A stretch of DNA of 64,000 bases from Streptomyces sp. NBC_00224 (GTDB lineage Bacteria > Actinomycetota > Actinomycetes > Streptomycetales > Streptomycetaceae), in the NCBI RefSeq assembly GCF_041435195.1, contig NZ_CP108106.1:2232001-2296000 (forward strand), given 5' to 3'. Below the pieces are notes generated by a model that saw only the letters and a list, made by a program, of their open reading frames with translations, did no database searches and was not told where the DNA came from. Shown here in pieces: positions 39,221 through 47,152 of the stretch. Every line of letters starts with the position of its first letter. Position 1 is the stretch's first letter. The position numbers and the translations under genes are program-made.

Positions 39221-39748
39221 ATGAGCGAGACCACCCCCGAAACCGCCCCCGGCTCCGCCACCCCCGTCGTCCTGGACGTGTGGTGCGAGCTCCAGTGCCC
39301 CGACTGCCACGCCGCCCTCGACGACGTCCGCGCCCTGCGGGCCCACTACGGCGACCGGCTCGACATCCGGCTGCGGCACTTCCCGCTGGAGAAGCACAAG
39401 CACGCCTACGCCGCCGCCCAGGCCGCCGAGGAAGCGTTCGAGCAGGGCCAGGGCTGGCCGTACGTGGAGGCGGTGCTCGCCCGCACCGGGGAGCTCGGTG
39501 AGCGGGGCGAGCGCGTGCTGCTCGACGCCGCGCGGGAACTCGGCCTGGACGCCGAGGAGTTCGACACCGCCCTCATCGACGGCCGGCACCTGCTGATCGT
39601 CGACGCCGACCAGGCCGAGGGCAAGGCGATCGGCGTCACCGGCACCCCCACGTACCTCATCGACGGCCAGCGCCTGGACGGCGGCAAGAGCCAGGAGGGC
39701 CTGCGCGCCCGCATCCAGGAGATCGCGGACCGGCTGCTGGGCGTCTGA
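39221..39748 (+). CDS. DsbA-family thioredoxin-fold protein
   Basis: 175 residues: VVLDVWCELQCPDCHAALDD holds the active-site CXXC (CPDC), a helical insertion follows, and the cis-Pro loop is VTGTPTYLIDG. There is no signal peptide, so it is probably a cytosolic thiol oxidoreductase or FrnE-like isomerase rather than an exported folding catalyst. The ATG is at 39221; the open frame further upstream overlaps the divergent promoter region. It converges on the GNAT gene with 3 bp between stops. Confidence 0.85.
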   Translation: MSETTPETAPGSATPVVLDVWCELQCPDCHAALDDVRALRAHYGDRLDIRLRHFPLEKHKHAYAAAQAAEEAFEQGQGWPYVEAVLARTGELGERGERVLLDAARELGLDAEEFDTALIDGRHLLIVDADQAEGKAIGVTGTPTYLIDGQRLDGGKSQEGLRARIQEIADRLLGV

Positions 39749-39751
39749 GCC

Positions 39752-40588
39752 CTAGAGGAGAGCCTTGGCCCGGTTGTACTCCGTCGGCTCGTACCCCAGC
39801 GACTCGTACAGCCGCACGGCCGGGGTGTTGTCGGTGAAGACGTGCAGGGCCAGCGTGGACATGCCGTCGGCCAGCGCCGCCCGCTCGGCCAGCAGCATCA
39901 GGGCCCGGCCGTGGCCCCGGCCCCGGTGCTCCTCGGCGACCGCCACGTCGTAGACGTACGCGGCGGGCCCCGTCTCCAGCTCCTTGCGGGCGACCCAGAC
40001 GTGTCCGACCACGGCGTCGCCGCTGACCAGCACCTCCAGGTGGACGCCGGGCGTCGCCAGGCCGTGGGGCAGCTGGTCGCGGTGGTCGGCCTCGGACTTG
40101 GCGCGGGCCTGGTCGGCCGGGACGCCCCGGGCGATCCAGCTGCGGGCGTAGTTCTCCTGCTCGTCGTGGTGCCAGACGGTGTACTCGGCCTCGGTCATCG
40201 GGCGCCCGGTGACCGAGGCGGGCAGGGCGGGCGGCTCGGCGGGCAGCCGCTTGACCATGTTGCGGCTGCGTTCGGTATAGCCGAGCGCGTCGGCCATTCG
40301 CAGGGCCGCGAGGGCGTCCGCGGGCACCGCCGCGCGCACCTGGGTGCAGCCCCAGCCGCGCAGCACCTCCTCGGCGGCGAGCGCGGCGACGGTCCCCCGG
40401 CCGCGGCCCCGGTCGGGCCCGTCGATGCGCAGCCCTCTGATCACCCCCATGGCGGGGCCGAACGCCGCGTCGGTGGCGACGGTGATGGTGCCGACGCGTC
40501 TGCTGTTCACACAGACGTCGTACGTACGGGAGGCGGCGCCGTCGGCGCCCTGCTGGAGCGGCCCTGTCGGCCGAATGGTCGTGGTCAT
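39752..40588 (-). CDS. Tandem GNAT N-acetyltransferase
   Basis: 278 residues with two GNAT folds. The first (about 10-125) has RGLRIDGPDRGRGRGTVAAL as its acetyl-CoA loop; the second (about 130-278) has YVYDVAVAEEHRGRGHGRAL and the typical final YESLGYEP. Arrangements like this occur in mycothiol synthase, but this protein is shorter and lacks clear MshD features, so the substrate is unknown. The ATG at 40588 (MTTTIRPTGP) is preferred over 40624. Confidence 0.83.
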   Translation of the reverse strand: MTTTIRPTGPLQQGADGAASRTYDVCVNSRRVGTITVATDAAFGPAMGVIRGLRIDGPDRGRGRGTVAALAAEEVLRGWGCTQVRAAVPADALAALRMADALGYTERSRNMVKRLPAEPPALPASVTGRPMTEAEYTVWHHDEQENYARSWIARGVPADQARAKSEADHRDQLPHGLATPGVHLEVLVSGDAVVGHVWVARKELETGPAAYVYDVAVAEEHRGRGHGRALMLLAERAALADGMSTLALHVFTDNTPAVRLYESLGYEPTEYNRAKALL

Positions 40589-40669
40589 CAAGGCCGTTGT
40601 ACCTGCCGGACCGCCGTCCGTCACCGGATTTGTCGGGACGGGTCCGCTCGCTCGGGGTCTGCGCGGCGG

Positions 40670-41491
40670 CTACGGGTCGAGGTCGGAGGCGGCCCGCTCG
40701 TCGAAGACGCGCATCGCCTTGGCGGTGACCGGGCCGGGCGTGCCCGTCAGCTCGCGGCCGTCGACCCGGTGCACCGCCTGGACGTCCCTGAGGGTGGAGG
40801 TCAGGAAGACCTCCTCGGCGGTCTCCAGCACCTCCAGGGGCAGCTCGGTCTCCTGGGCGCCGGTCCACTCCACGACCAGCTCGCGGGTGATCCCGGCGAG
40901 GCAGCCGGAGGCGAGCGGCGGGGTGTGCAGCTGTCCGTCGACGACGACGAAGACGTTGGAGCCGGTCCCCTCGCAGAGCGCGCCGACGGTGTTGCCGAAG
41001 AGCGACTCGGTGGCCCCTTGCCCGTGGGCGCGGGCCAGCGCGACGACGTTCTCGGCGTACGAGGTGGTCTTGAGCCCGGCGACGGCGCTGCGCTCGTTGC
41101 GCGTCCAGGGGACGGTGATCACGGCGGTGGTGTCGGGGCGGCGCCGGGTCCCGCCGACCGCGACGACCAGCGTCGGGCCGGTGTCGCCGCGCTCGGAGCC
41201 GAGCGGGGCGAGGCCGCCGGTGTAGGTGATCCGCATACGGCCGAGTGCGACGGGGTTGGCGTCGAGCACGGCGGCGCAGGCGCGGCGGACCTCGTCCAGA
41301 TCGGGGTCGGGCAGCCCGAGGCCGCGGGCCGAGCGGGTCAGCCGGGCGAGGTGGCGGGTGAGCGCGAACGTCGTCCCCTTCTCCGCCTTCACCGTCTCGA
41401 AGATGCCGTCGCCCGCGGTTATCCCGTGGTCGAGGACGGACACCTGTGCGGCGTCGGCGTCCCGCAGTCCGCCGTTCACCCAGATCTGCAT
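40670..41491 (-). CDS. pabC: Class IV aminotransferase, probably aminodeoxychorismate lyase
   Basis: 273 residues, fold type IV PLP enzyme. Landmarks: the N-terminal IWVNGGL, VSVLDHGITAGDGIFETVK, the likely PLP lysine in GLKTTSYAENV, and LCEGTGSNVFVV. The stop of the pabB-like gene abuts its ATG, so the pair likely makes 4-aminobenzoate for folate. A branched-chain or D-amino-acid transaminase cannot be ruled out from sequence alone; context favours PabC. Confidence 0.8.
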   Translation of the reverse strand: MQIWVNGGLRDADAAQVSVLDHGITAGDGIFETVKAEKGTTFALTRHLARLTRSARGLGLPDPDLDEVRRACAAVLDANPVALGRMRITYTGGLAPLGSERGDTGPTLVVAVGGTRRRPDTTAVITVPWTRNERSAVAGLKTTSYAENVVALARAHGQGATESLFGNTVGALCEGTGSNVFVVVDGQLHTPPLASGCLAGITRELVVEWTGAQETELPLEVLETAEEVFLTSTLRDVQAVHRVDGRELTGTPGPVTAKAMRVFDERAASDLDP

Positions 41492-42538
41492 TTACGCGGT
41501 CCTTCCACTCTGCGTATACGCGCCCGACGCTACCGCGAGGAGCCGTGCGGCCTTCAGCTCGGTCTCGGCCCACTCCCGCTCGGGGTCCGAGCCCCAGGTG
41601 ATGCCCGCGCCGGTGCCGAAGCGCAGGACGCCCCGGGGGCGGTCGATCCAGAAGGTGCGTATACCGACGGCGAGCTCGGCCCGGCGCCGGTCGGCGTCGA
41701 CCCAGCCGATGCCGCCGCAGTAGGGGCCGCGCGGGGCGGTCTCCAGGGCCTCGATGATCCGCAGCGCGCTGGACTTGGGCGCCCCGGTGACCGAGCCGGG
41801 CGGGAAGGAGGCGTCGAGGAGGTCCTTCCAGCCCGCTCCTTCGCGCAGCTCCCCGCGTACGGTCGAGACGAGGTGGACCAGGCCCGGGTGGGGCTCGACC
41901 GCGCAGAGCTCGGGCACGGTGACCGAGCCGGTGGCGCAGACCCGCCCCAGGTCGTTGCGGACCAGGTCGACGATCATCACGTTCTCGGCGTGGTCCTTCT
42001 CCAGGAGGTCCTCGGCCGTGCGGCCGGTCCCCTTGATGGGCCCGGACTCGACGACCCGTCCCGTACGCCGCAGGAAGAGTTCGGGCGAGGCGGTGGCGAT
42101 CTCCACGCCGTGCGCGGGCAGCCGAATCGTTCCTGCATAGGGGGCGGGGTTGCCCCGGGCGAGCAGGGCGGTGAGCGCGTCGACGTCGGCGGCGGCCGGG
42201 TCGGGCAGCGGCGCGGTCAGGACGCGGCAGAGGTTCGCCTGGTAGACCTCGCCGGCCGCGATGTGCTCGCGGATCCTGCGCACGCCCGCGGTATACGCGG
42301 CGCGGTCGAGGGAGGACGTCCAGTCACCGGCGGCGGGCCCGCGCCAGGCACCCGGGACGGGCGCGGGGACGGGCACGGCCCGTACGTCCGCGAAGCGGGC
42401 ACAGACGAGACGGCCCTCGAAGTCGGCGGCGACGGCCCAGAAGCCGGAGGAGTCCAGCGCCTCCGGGTCGGCGGTCACATCGCGGAGATCGGAGGCGAGG
42501 AGCCCGCCGAAGCGGGCCAGAGGAGCGAGGTCATGCAC
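41492..42538 (-). CDS. pabB: Chorismate-binding enzyme, aminodeoxychorismate synthase component I type
   Basis: 348 residues. The chorismate-binding core (about 90-345) has AGEVYQANLCR, SPELFLRR, GPIKGTGR, NVMIVDLVRNDLGRV and SVTGAPKSSALRIIEALE. The shortened N-terminal domain is normal for this subgroup. It aminates chorismate with a partner glutaminase not encoded nearby. The GTG at 42538 (VHDLAPLARF) is chosen over an open frame to 42643. It is followed directly by the pabC-like gene. Confidence 0.85.
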   Translation of the reverse strand: MHDLAPLARFGGLLASDLRDVTADPEALDSSGFWAVAADFEGRLVCARFADVRAVPVPAPVPGAWRGPAAGDWTSSLDRAAYTAGVRRIREHIAAGEVYQANLCRVLTAPLPDPAAADVDALTALLARGNPAPYAGTIRLPAHGVEIATASPELFLRRTGRVVESGPIKGTGRTAEDLLEKDHAENVMIVDLVRNDLGRVCATGSVTVPELCAVEPHPGLVHLVSTVRGELREGAGWKDLLDASFPPGSVTGAPKSSALRIIEALETAPRGPYCGGIGWVDADRRRAELAVGIRTFWIDRPRGVLRFGTGAGITWGSDPEREWAETELKAARLLAVASGAYTQSGRTA

Positions 42539-42740
42539 GGTTGTGAGTCTAGGGGCGCCGCCGTACCGCCGCCCCGGACCGGGCGCGGACCAGGCAGGAC
42601 GCCGGGTCCGGGGCGGACCCGGCAGCGGGCACGGGGCGGGCACACCGCAGCACGCTGCACAAACGCGTTTTTGTACTGGCCCAGGAATCCGCTAGAGTTC
42701 AACACGTCGCCGGGACGCGCAAGCGAAACGGAAACGACAA

Positions 42741-42813
42741 GCGGACGTGGCTCAGTTGGTAGAGCATCACCTTGCCAAGGTGAGGGTCGCGAGTTCGAAT
42801 CTCGTCGTCCGCT
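42741..42813 (+). tRNA. tRNA-Gly(GCC)
   Basis: A 73-nt cloverleaf: GCGGACG pairs with CGTCCGC, the anticodon loop TTGCCAA gives GCC (reads GGC), and the T loop is TTCGAAT. First gene of a plus-strand tRNA cluster. Confidence 0.96.
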
Positions 42814-42852
42814 CGATGTGGGGGATCTTCCCGAACCCCTGCTCTCACTCCT

Positions 42853-42923
42853 GGTGGAGTGGCCGAGAGGCGAGGCAACGGCCTGCAAAGCCGTCTACAC
42901 GGGTTCAAATCCCGTCTCCACCT
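42853..42923 (+). tRNA. tRNA-Cys(GCA)
   Basis: A 71-nt cloverleaf: GGTGGAG pairs with CTCCACC, the anticodon loop CTGCAAA gives GCA (reads TGC), and the T loop is TTCAAAT. It is the second tRNA of the cluster. Confidence 0.95.
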
Positions 42924-42927
42924 CCAA

Positions 42928-42999
42928 GGACGATTAGCTCAGCGGGAGAGCGCTTCCCTGACACGGAAGAGGTCACTGGTTCAATCCCAGTATCGTCCA
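42928..42999 (+). tRNA. tRNA-Val(GAC), copy 1 (GGACGAT acceptor stem)
   Basis: A 72-nt cloverleaf. The acceptor stem GGACGAT pairs with ATCGTCC, the anticodon loop CTGACAC gives GAC (reads GTC), and the discriminator is A. Only 4 bp separate it from tRNA-Cys. Confidence 0.95.
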
Positions 43000-43025
43000 C
43001 TGGATCTTCTCGAAGATCTGTACCC

Positions 43026-43097
43026 GCGCGATTAGCTCAGCGGGAGAGCGCTTCCCTGACACGGAAGAGGTCACTGGTTCAATCCCAGTATCGCGCA
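43026..43097 (+). tRNA. tRNA-Val(GAC), copy 2 (GCGCGAT acceptor stem)
   Basis: Same body and GAC anticodon as copy 1, but the acceptor stem is GCGCGAT with ATCGCGC. The changed bases are paired, so the fold is kept. Confidence 0.95.
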
Positions 43098-43147
43098 CGC
43101 AGTACCACCCGGTCCGGAACCGTCCTGTATGGTTCTGACGGACCCCC

Positions 43148-43219
43148 GCGCGATTAGCTCAGCGGGAGAGCGCTTCCCTGACACGGAAGAGGTCACTGGT
43201 TCAATCCCAGTATCGCGCA
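43148..43219 (+). tRNA. tRNA-Val(GAC), copy 3 (GCGCGAT acceptor stem)
   Basis: Identical to copy 2 over 72 nt. Last tRNA of the cluster, followed by a terminator. Confidence 0.95.
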
Positions 43220-43224
43220 CAGCC

Positions 43225-43260
43225 CGAAGCCCCCGGCCTTCTCGAAGGCCGGGGGCTTCG
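43225..43260. terminator. Terminator of the tRNA cluster
   Basis: A 16-bp perfect stem with a CTCG loop directly after the third tRNA-Val. It lies between convergent units and may also stop the zinc-ribbon gene. Confidence 0.85.
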
Positions 43261-43303
43261 TCGTGCAGGGGCCCCGCTGTGCGGGGCCGCGCCGCTCACG
43301 AGC

Positions 43304-43624
43304 TCAGGACGAGAAGAGCATGTGGCCGAAGCCCTTGTGGCGCTTGTGGCCGTAGTGACCACCGTGGCCGCCGTGCTGCTGCGGGGCGCCCCAGGCCGGG
43401 GCGTGCGGGGCCTGGGCCGGGTAGCCCTGCGGGGCCGGGGGCGCGGGGTAGGCCTGCGGGGCGGGTGCCGGCGGGGCCTGCTGCACCCACTGCGACTCCA
43501 GCCGGGTCAGCGACTCCAGCTCCCCGTAGTCGAGGAAGATTCCCCGGCAACCGCTGCACTGCTCGATCTGGACACCGTTGCGGTTGTACGTGTGCATGGG
43601 TGCGTGGCACTTGGGACACTGCAT
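43304..43624 (-). CDS. TFIIB-type zinc-ribbon protein with His/Gly-rich tail
   Basis: 106 residues. The N-terminal ~40 form a zinc ribbon (MQCPKCHAPM and IEQCSGCRGIFLDYGELE). The middle is Pro/Ala/Gln-rich, and the C-terminus is His/Gly-rich (HGGHGGHYGHKRHKGFGH). The family is small and of unknown role. The tail might bind metal ions, which is inference. The ATG start has a usable ribosome site. Confidence 0.85.
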   Translation of the reverse strand: MQCPKCHAPMHTYNRNGVQIEQCSGCRGIFLDYGELESLTRLESQWVQQAPPAPAPQAYPAPPAPQGYPAQAPHAPAWGAPQQHGGHGGHYGHKRHKGFGHMLFSS

Positions 43625-43684
43625 GACCGGCTCAACTCCTCGCCGTTTCTACGATGGGCAATCAGCACCCTACGTCGGCCGCCG

Positions 43685-44689
43685 TCACGGGAACTCGGGC
43701 GGGAGTGCTGCGATTCGGGTACAGCTCTCGATCATGGCCAGCTCCGCCTCGTCCGGCGCTCGGCGCTCGCTCGCGCACTTGGCGAGGGCCAGGGCCGCCG
43801 TCTGTACGGTCAGGGCGCGGGCGGGCACGTCGAGTTGGGGCCAGGGGTCGCCCTCCGGTGGGACGGCGGGACCGCCCGCTTCCCGGTACGCGGCGAGGAA
43901 GCGGGCCCAGTCGCCGGGGTCGAGCAGACCCGCCGCGTACCAGGCGGCGGGGCGCGCCAAGTCCCAGGCGGGGTCGCCGAGGCCGAGGTCGTCCACGTCG
44001 ATGAGCAGCCAGTCGCCGCTCCCGGCCGGGTGCCGGACGAGCTGGCCCAGGTGGAAGTCGCCGTGGCAGAGCCGGGCGGGGCCGGGCCGCTGGGTCTCGG
44101 CCCGGGCCCACGCGGGGAGTTGACCCCAGGCGCGCAGCACGGAATCACCCGCCGCGCCCCGGACCCCGGCGCCCCGCATCCGCGCCACGGCCCTGGCCGC
44201 CTTGGCGGGCCCCCGCATCGCGGGCAGCGGCCCGGGCAGCACCTCGGCCGGCGCCCGGTGCAGCCCCGCCACCAGCCGCCCGGCCTCGGCCCAGGGGGCA
44301 CTGTCGGGGTCGGTGGGGTCCACGGGGGTGCCGTGGGGCCAGAGGGTGACGGGCGGGCGGCCGGGTGCTTCGTCTGCGGGCCGGTGGGGGCTGGGCGCGC
44401 AGTTCCCCGCGCCCCTTGGGGGGACGGAAGCCTCGGGCTTGAGGGGTGGCAGCAGTACGCCGTGCAGGAGGGGGTGCGCGGCGATGGACAGGCGGACGTC
44501 GAGCGCGGGCCGGTCCGTGTCGGGGGCATGCGCCTTGGCAACGACGCGGCCGTGCCGGACGACGGTGCCGTCCGGGCGGTCGGCGAGGACCTCGGCCGCC
44601 GCGCACGTCCCGCACGGGTGGCGGGGTGCGGTGCGGTGGGCCGCCGTGCGGGCGGCCTCGGCCAGGGTGGCAACGAGTGAGGGGGGCAT
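43685..44689 (-). CDS. Aminoglycoside phosphotransferase-family kinase with a repeat-derived insertion
   Basis: 334 residues. The kinase core is recognisable in the C-terminal half: the catalytic loop CHGDFHLGQLVRH and the metal-binding LIDVDDLGLGDPAWDLARP. The N-terminal half has a possible nucleotide-binding region with CGTCAAAEVL. Around residues 90-108 the protein (SVPPRGAGNCAPSPHRPADE) is encoded by one arm of a dispersed intergenic repeat (44368-44417). The length stays in frame, so the gene may still work. The substrate is unknown; the family includes antibiotic, fructosamine and small-molecule kinases. Confidence 0.8.
   Translation of the reverse strand: MPPSLVATLAEAARTAAHRTAPRHPCGTCAAAEVLADRPDGTVVRHGRVVAKAHAPDTDRPALDVRLSIAAHPLLHGVLLPPLKPEASVPPRGAGNCAPSPHRPADEAPGRPPVTLWPHGTPVDPTDPDSAPWAEAGRLVAGLHRAPAEVLPGPLPAMRGPAKAARAVARMRGAGVRGAAGDSVLRAWGQLPAWARAETQRPGPARLCHGDFHLGQLVRHPAGSGDWLLIDVDDLGLGDPAWDLARPAAWYAAGLLDPGDWARFLAAYREAGGPAVPPEGDPWPQLDVPARALTVQTAALALAKCASERRAPDEAELAMIESCTRIAALPPEFP
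44368..44417. repeat. Dispersed repeat arm inside a coding sequence (locus B)
   Basis: A single ~50-bp arm with the TCGTCTGCGG end and CGCGCAGTTCCCCGCGCCCC core, lying in frame within the APH-family gene. At the other loci the same sequence is intergenic. Confidence 0.85.
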
Positions 44690-44758
44690 GGGTCTCCCAG
44701 CGTACGGCTCAGCCCGCGACGGCCCTCCTGCCGAGGTGCCCCGGCCCGGGCAGGCTCT

Positions 44759-44806
44759 CAGGGGCGCGGGGAACTGCGCGACCAGCCACAGACGGCCCGC
44801 AGCCAA
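44759..44806. repeat. Dispersed repeat arm (locus C)
   Basis: A single arm with core GGGGCGCGGGGAACTGCGCG and a GGCCCGCAGCC end, between the APH gene and the small membrane-protein gene. Confidence 0.85.
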
Positions 44807-44840
44807 ACCACCGGGCCCAGCGGAGCACCCCCGCCCATGC

Positions 44841-44888
44841 AAAAGGCGTTGCCCGGCCGGCTCCCCAGCCGTCCGGGCAACGCCTTTT
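44841..44888 (-). terminator. Terminator after the small membrane-protein gene
   Basis: A 16-bp outer stem beginning AAAAGGCG and ending with a T run, plus an inner 5-bp stem (44858-44871) with a CCCC loop. Strong by eye in either direction. Confidence 0.8.
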
Positions 44889-44976
44889 CTGCCGTCCGCC
44901 GCACCCCCGTCCCCACGGGGCTGAAAATGGCCGGATGTCCCCGACCCGGTCCGCTCTACCGGGTCCAGGGCGCCGC

Positions 44977-45186
44977 TCAGCGCCCCAGCATCACGCCCAC
45001 GGACGACGCTTGTGTGACCACCGCGTCCCAGCCGCCGAAGACGACTGTCAGCAGGGCCGCCAGGGGAAGGGCCATGGCCGTCGCCACCAAGGGGTGGCGC
45101 GGACCGGACCGGCGGACACCGAACGCCGCGGCGTAAGCCCTGCGTCCTTGCGTGCGGAGAACCGTCCGCGTTGCCGTGTCCGCCAT
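44977..45186 (-). CDS. Small membrane protein
   Basis: 69 residues: a basic N-terminus (TATRTVLRTQGRRAYAAAFG) and one hydrophobic segment (PLVATAMALPLAALLTVVFGG). The ATG at 45186 has GGAGAGG just upstream. Function unknown. Confidence 0.7.
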   Translation of the reverse strand: MADTATRTVLRTQGRRAYAAAFGVRRSGPRHPLVATAMALPLAALLTVVFGGWDAVVTQASSVGVMLGR

Positions 45187-45373
45187 GGTCCCTCTCCTGT
45201 CGATTGGGCAGCGGCGGGCGTCTGACCTCGGGGGACGAGTGCTGCACCCGCCGCTTGACCTCAACATTAGGGAAACGGCGGCCGCCGGGCGTCATGCCCT
45301 CGTACCGATTGCCGGGCCTCCCAGGGGATGAGTGGGTCCCCACTCTCGTACTCCCCTGGGTGGAGACGCGGTC

Positions 45374-45640
45374 CTAGGACTTGGGGTCTTCCCGGAGGGG
45401 ACGGGCCTGCGCCTCCGACGCGTCCTCCCTGGGGACGGGCTGCTCGACCAGGGCCAGGACCCGGTTCGCCATGAAGCGCGCGGTGCGCACCACCGTCCCA
45501 CTACGGGTGACTTCGCTCACTTCGACCACCCCTCTGCGGACGGCCGTCTCCACCCTGCGACCCGCCCGGCTTGCCACCACTTCGTACGTCCGTGTCGTGT
45601 CACCCGCGTCCACGACTATCTCCACACGGTCACCCTTCAC
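45374..45640 (-). CDS. Small beta-rich protein of unknown function
   Basis: 88 residues from a GTG at 45640 (VKGDRVEIVV). Alternating hydrophobic and charged residues suggest several strands, then one helix (ARFMANRVLALVEQ) and an acidic tail. An open frame extends to 45748, but the GTG follows GGGGGA about 9 nt upstream. No recognised family. It is divergent from the kinase gene. Confidence 0.68.
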   Translation of the reverse strand: MKGDRVEIVVDAGDTTRTYEVVASRAGRRVETAVRRGVVEVSEVTRSGTVVRTARFMANRVLALVEQPVPREDASEAQARPLREDPKS

Positions 45641-45841
45641 TGATCCAATCCCCCTTCTGCGACGGACGGTTGAGATCACGCTCGCGCCAGCGCGCCCCGC
45701 ACGGCGGCTCGCTGACCACTCTTCAAGTTTCCCACCGGGCACTGACAATCGATCGGTGCGCGAGGGCGCGGCCTATGAGCACACCGGCCCGGGGGTACGT
45801 AAGCTGTGCCACGTCAACAGGACCGGGCAGCGGGGATGAAA

Positions 45842-47065
45842 ATGGCGATGATGCGGCTCCGGCGCGAGGACCCGCGTGTCGTCGGCTCGTTCCGGCTCCA
45901 CCGGCGCCTCGGCGCGGGTGGCATGGGTGTCGTCTACCTCGGCTCCGACCGGCGCGGCCAGCGGGTCGCGCTGAAGGTGATCCGGCCGGACCTCGCCGAG
46001 GACCAGGAGTTCCGCTCGCGCTTCGCCCGCGAGGTGTCGGCGGCCCGGCGCATCCGCGGCGGCTGCACGGCCCGGCTGGTCGCGGCCGACCTGGAGGCCG
46101 ACCGCCCCTGGTTCGCGACGCAGTACGTGCCGGGCCCCTCGCTCCACGACAAGGTCGCCGAGGAGGGCCCGCTGGCCGCGTCCGAGACCGCCGCGATCGG
46201 CGCCGCGCTCTCCGAGGGGCTGGTGGCGGTCCACGAGGCCGGCGTGGTGCACCGGGACCTCAAGCCGTCCAACATCCTGCTCTCCCCCAAGGGCCCCAGG
46301 ATCATCGACTTCGGCATCGCCTGGGCGACCGGCGCCTCCACGCTGACCCATGTCGGCACGGCGGTGGGCTCGCCGGGCTTCCTCGCGCCCGAGCAGGTGC
46401 GCGGCGCGGCGGTCACGCCCGCCACGGACGTCTTCTCGCTGGGCGCGACGCTGGCGTACGCGGCGATGGGCGACTCGCCCTTCGGGCACGGCAGTTCGGA
46501 GGTCATGCTCTACCGGGTCGTGCACGAGGAGCCGCAGCTGCACGGGGTGCCGGACGCGCTGGCGCCGCTGGTGCGGGCCTGTCTGGCCAAGGACCCGGAG
46601 GAGCGTCCCAGCACGCTCCAGCTCTCGATGCGGCTCAAGGAGATCGCGGCGCGGGAGGCGCAGGGCGGCGGCCTGGACGCGCGCCCGCCCGCCCAGCGCG
46701 ACCGCTCCGAGGCGGACCGCCCCACCGGGCGGCTGAGCGAGCGCACCGAGCGGTACGAGCACGACGAGCGCACCCAGCGCTACACGGAGACCGGCCGGGG
46801 CACCGGCGCCGACCAGCGGGAGCGTGCTCCGCGGGGGTCGGCGCCGCGCACCGGAGGCTCTCGCCCGCCCGCGCCCCGCGGCGCCGCCCGCACCGGCAGC
46901 CGTACCAACGGCACCAACGGCCGCCCCGGCACGCGCCCGGGCACCCGTACCGGCACGGGCCGGCTGCGCCCCGCCAACCCGCGGCTGCTGCGCCAGCGTC
47001 TGATCGTGTTCTTCGTGGTCACGCTGATCGTGGCGCTGGGGATCGCGGCGGCGCAGCAGCTCTAG
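45842..47065 (+). CDS. Hanks-type Ser/Thr protein kinase with C-terminal membrane helix
   Basis: 407 residues. The kinase domain (about 14-275) has GAGGMGVVY, VALK with Lys45, HRD at 137-139, DFG at 156-158 and GSPGFLAPEQ. A long Arg/Thr/Gly/Pro-rich juxtamembrane region (about 285-380) leads to one C-terminal helix (LIVFFVVTLIVALGIAAAQ) that ends the protein, so there is no extracellular sensor. In-frame ATGs at 45836, 45842 and 45851 compete; 45842 has GGGGATG at a suitable distance. Confidence 0.92.
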   Translation: MAMMRLRREDPRVVGSFRLHRRLGAGGMGVVYLGSDRRGQRVALKVIRPDLAEDQEFRSRFAREVSAARRIRGGCTARLVAADLEADRPWFATQYVPGPSLHDKVAEEGPLAASETAAIGAALSEGLVAVHEAGVVHRDLKPSNILLSPKGPRIIDFGIAWATGASTLTHVGTAVGSPGFLAPEQVRGAAVTPATDVFSLGATLAYAAMGDSPFGHGSSEVMLYRVVHEEPQLHGVPDALAPLVRACLAKDPEERPSTLQLSMRLKEIAAREAQGGGLDARPPAQRDRSEADRPTGRLSERTERYEHDERTQRYTETGRGTGADQRERAPRGSAPRTGGSRPPAPRGAARTGSRTNGTNGRPGTRPGTRTGTGRLRPANPRLLRQRLIVFFVVTLIVALGIAAAQQL

Positions 47066-47081
47066 GCTCTTCGGGTTGGCT

Positions 47082-47131
47082 TTCGGCTGCGGGCCGTATG
47101 CGGCTGGTCACGCAGTTCGCCGCGCCCCTTA
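47082..47131. repeat. Dispersed repeat arm (locus D)
   Basis: A single arm with the GGCTGCGGGCCGT end and CGCAGTTCGCCGCGCCCC core, one base changed from the other arms. It lies between the convergent kinase and RNA methyltransferase genes. Confidence 0.8.
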
Positions 47132-47152
47132 AGTGCGCCCCTGCGGGGCGCG

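Noticed and set aside
42741..43219. Integrated element at the tRNA cluster
   Set aside because: No integrase, no duplicated tRNA 3' end and no change in base composition nearby.
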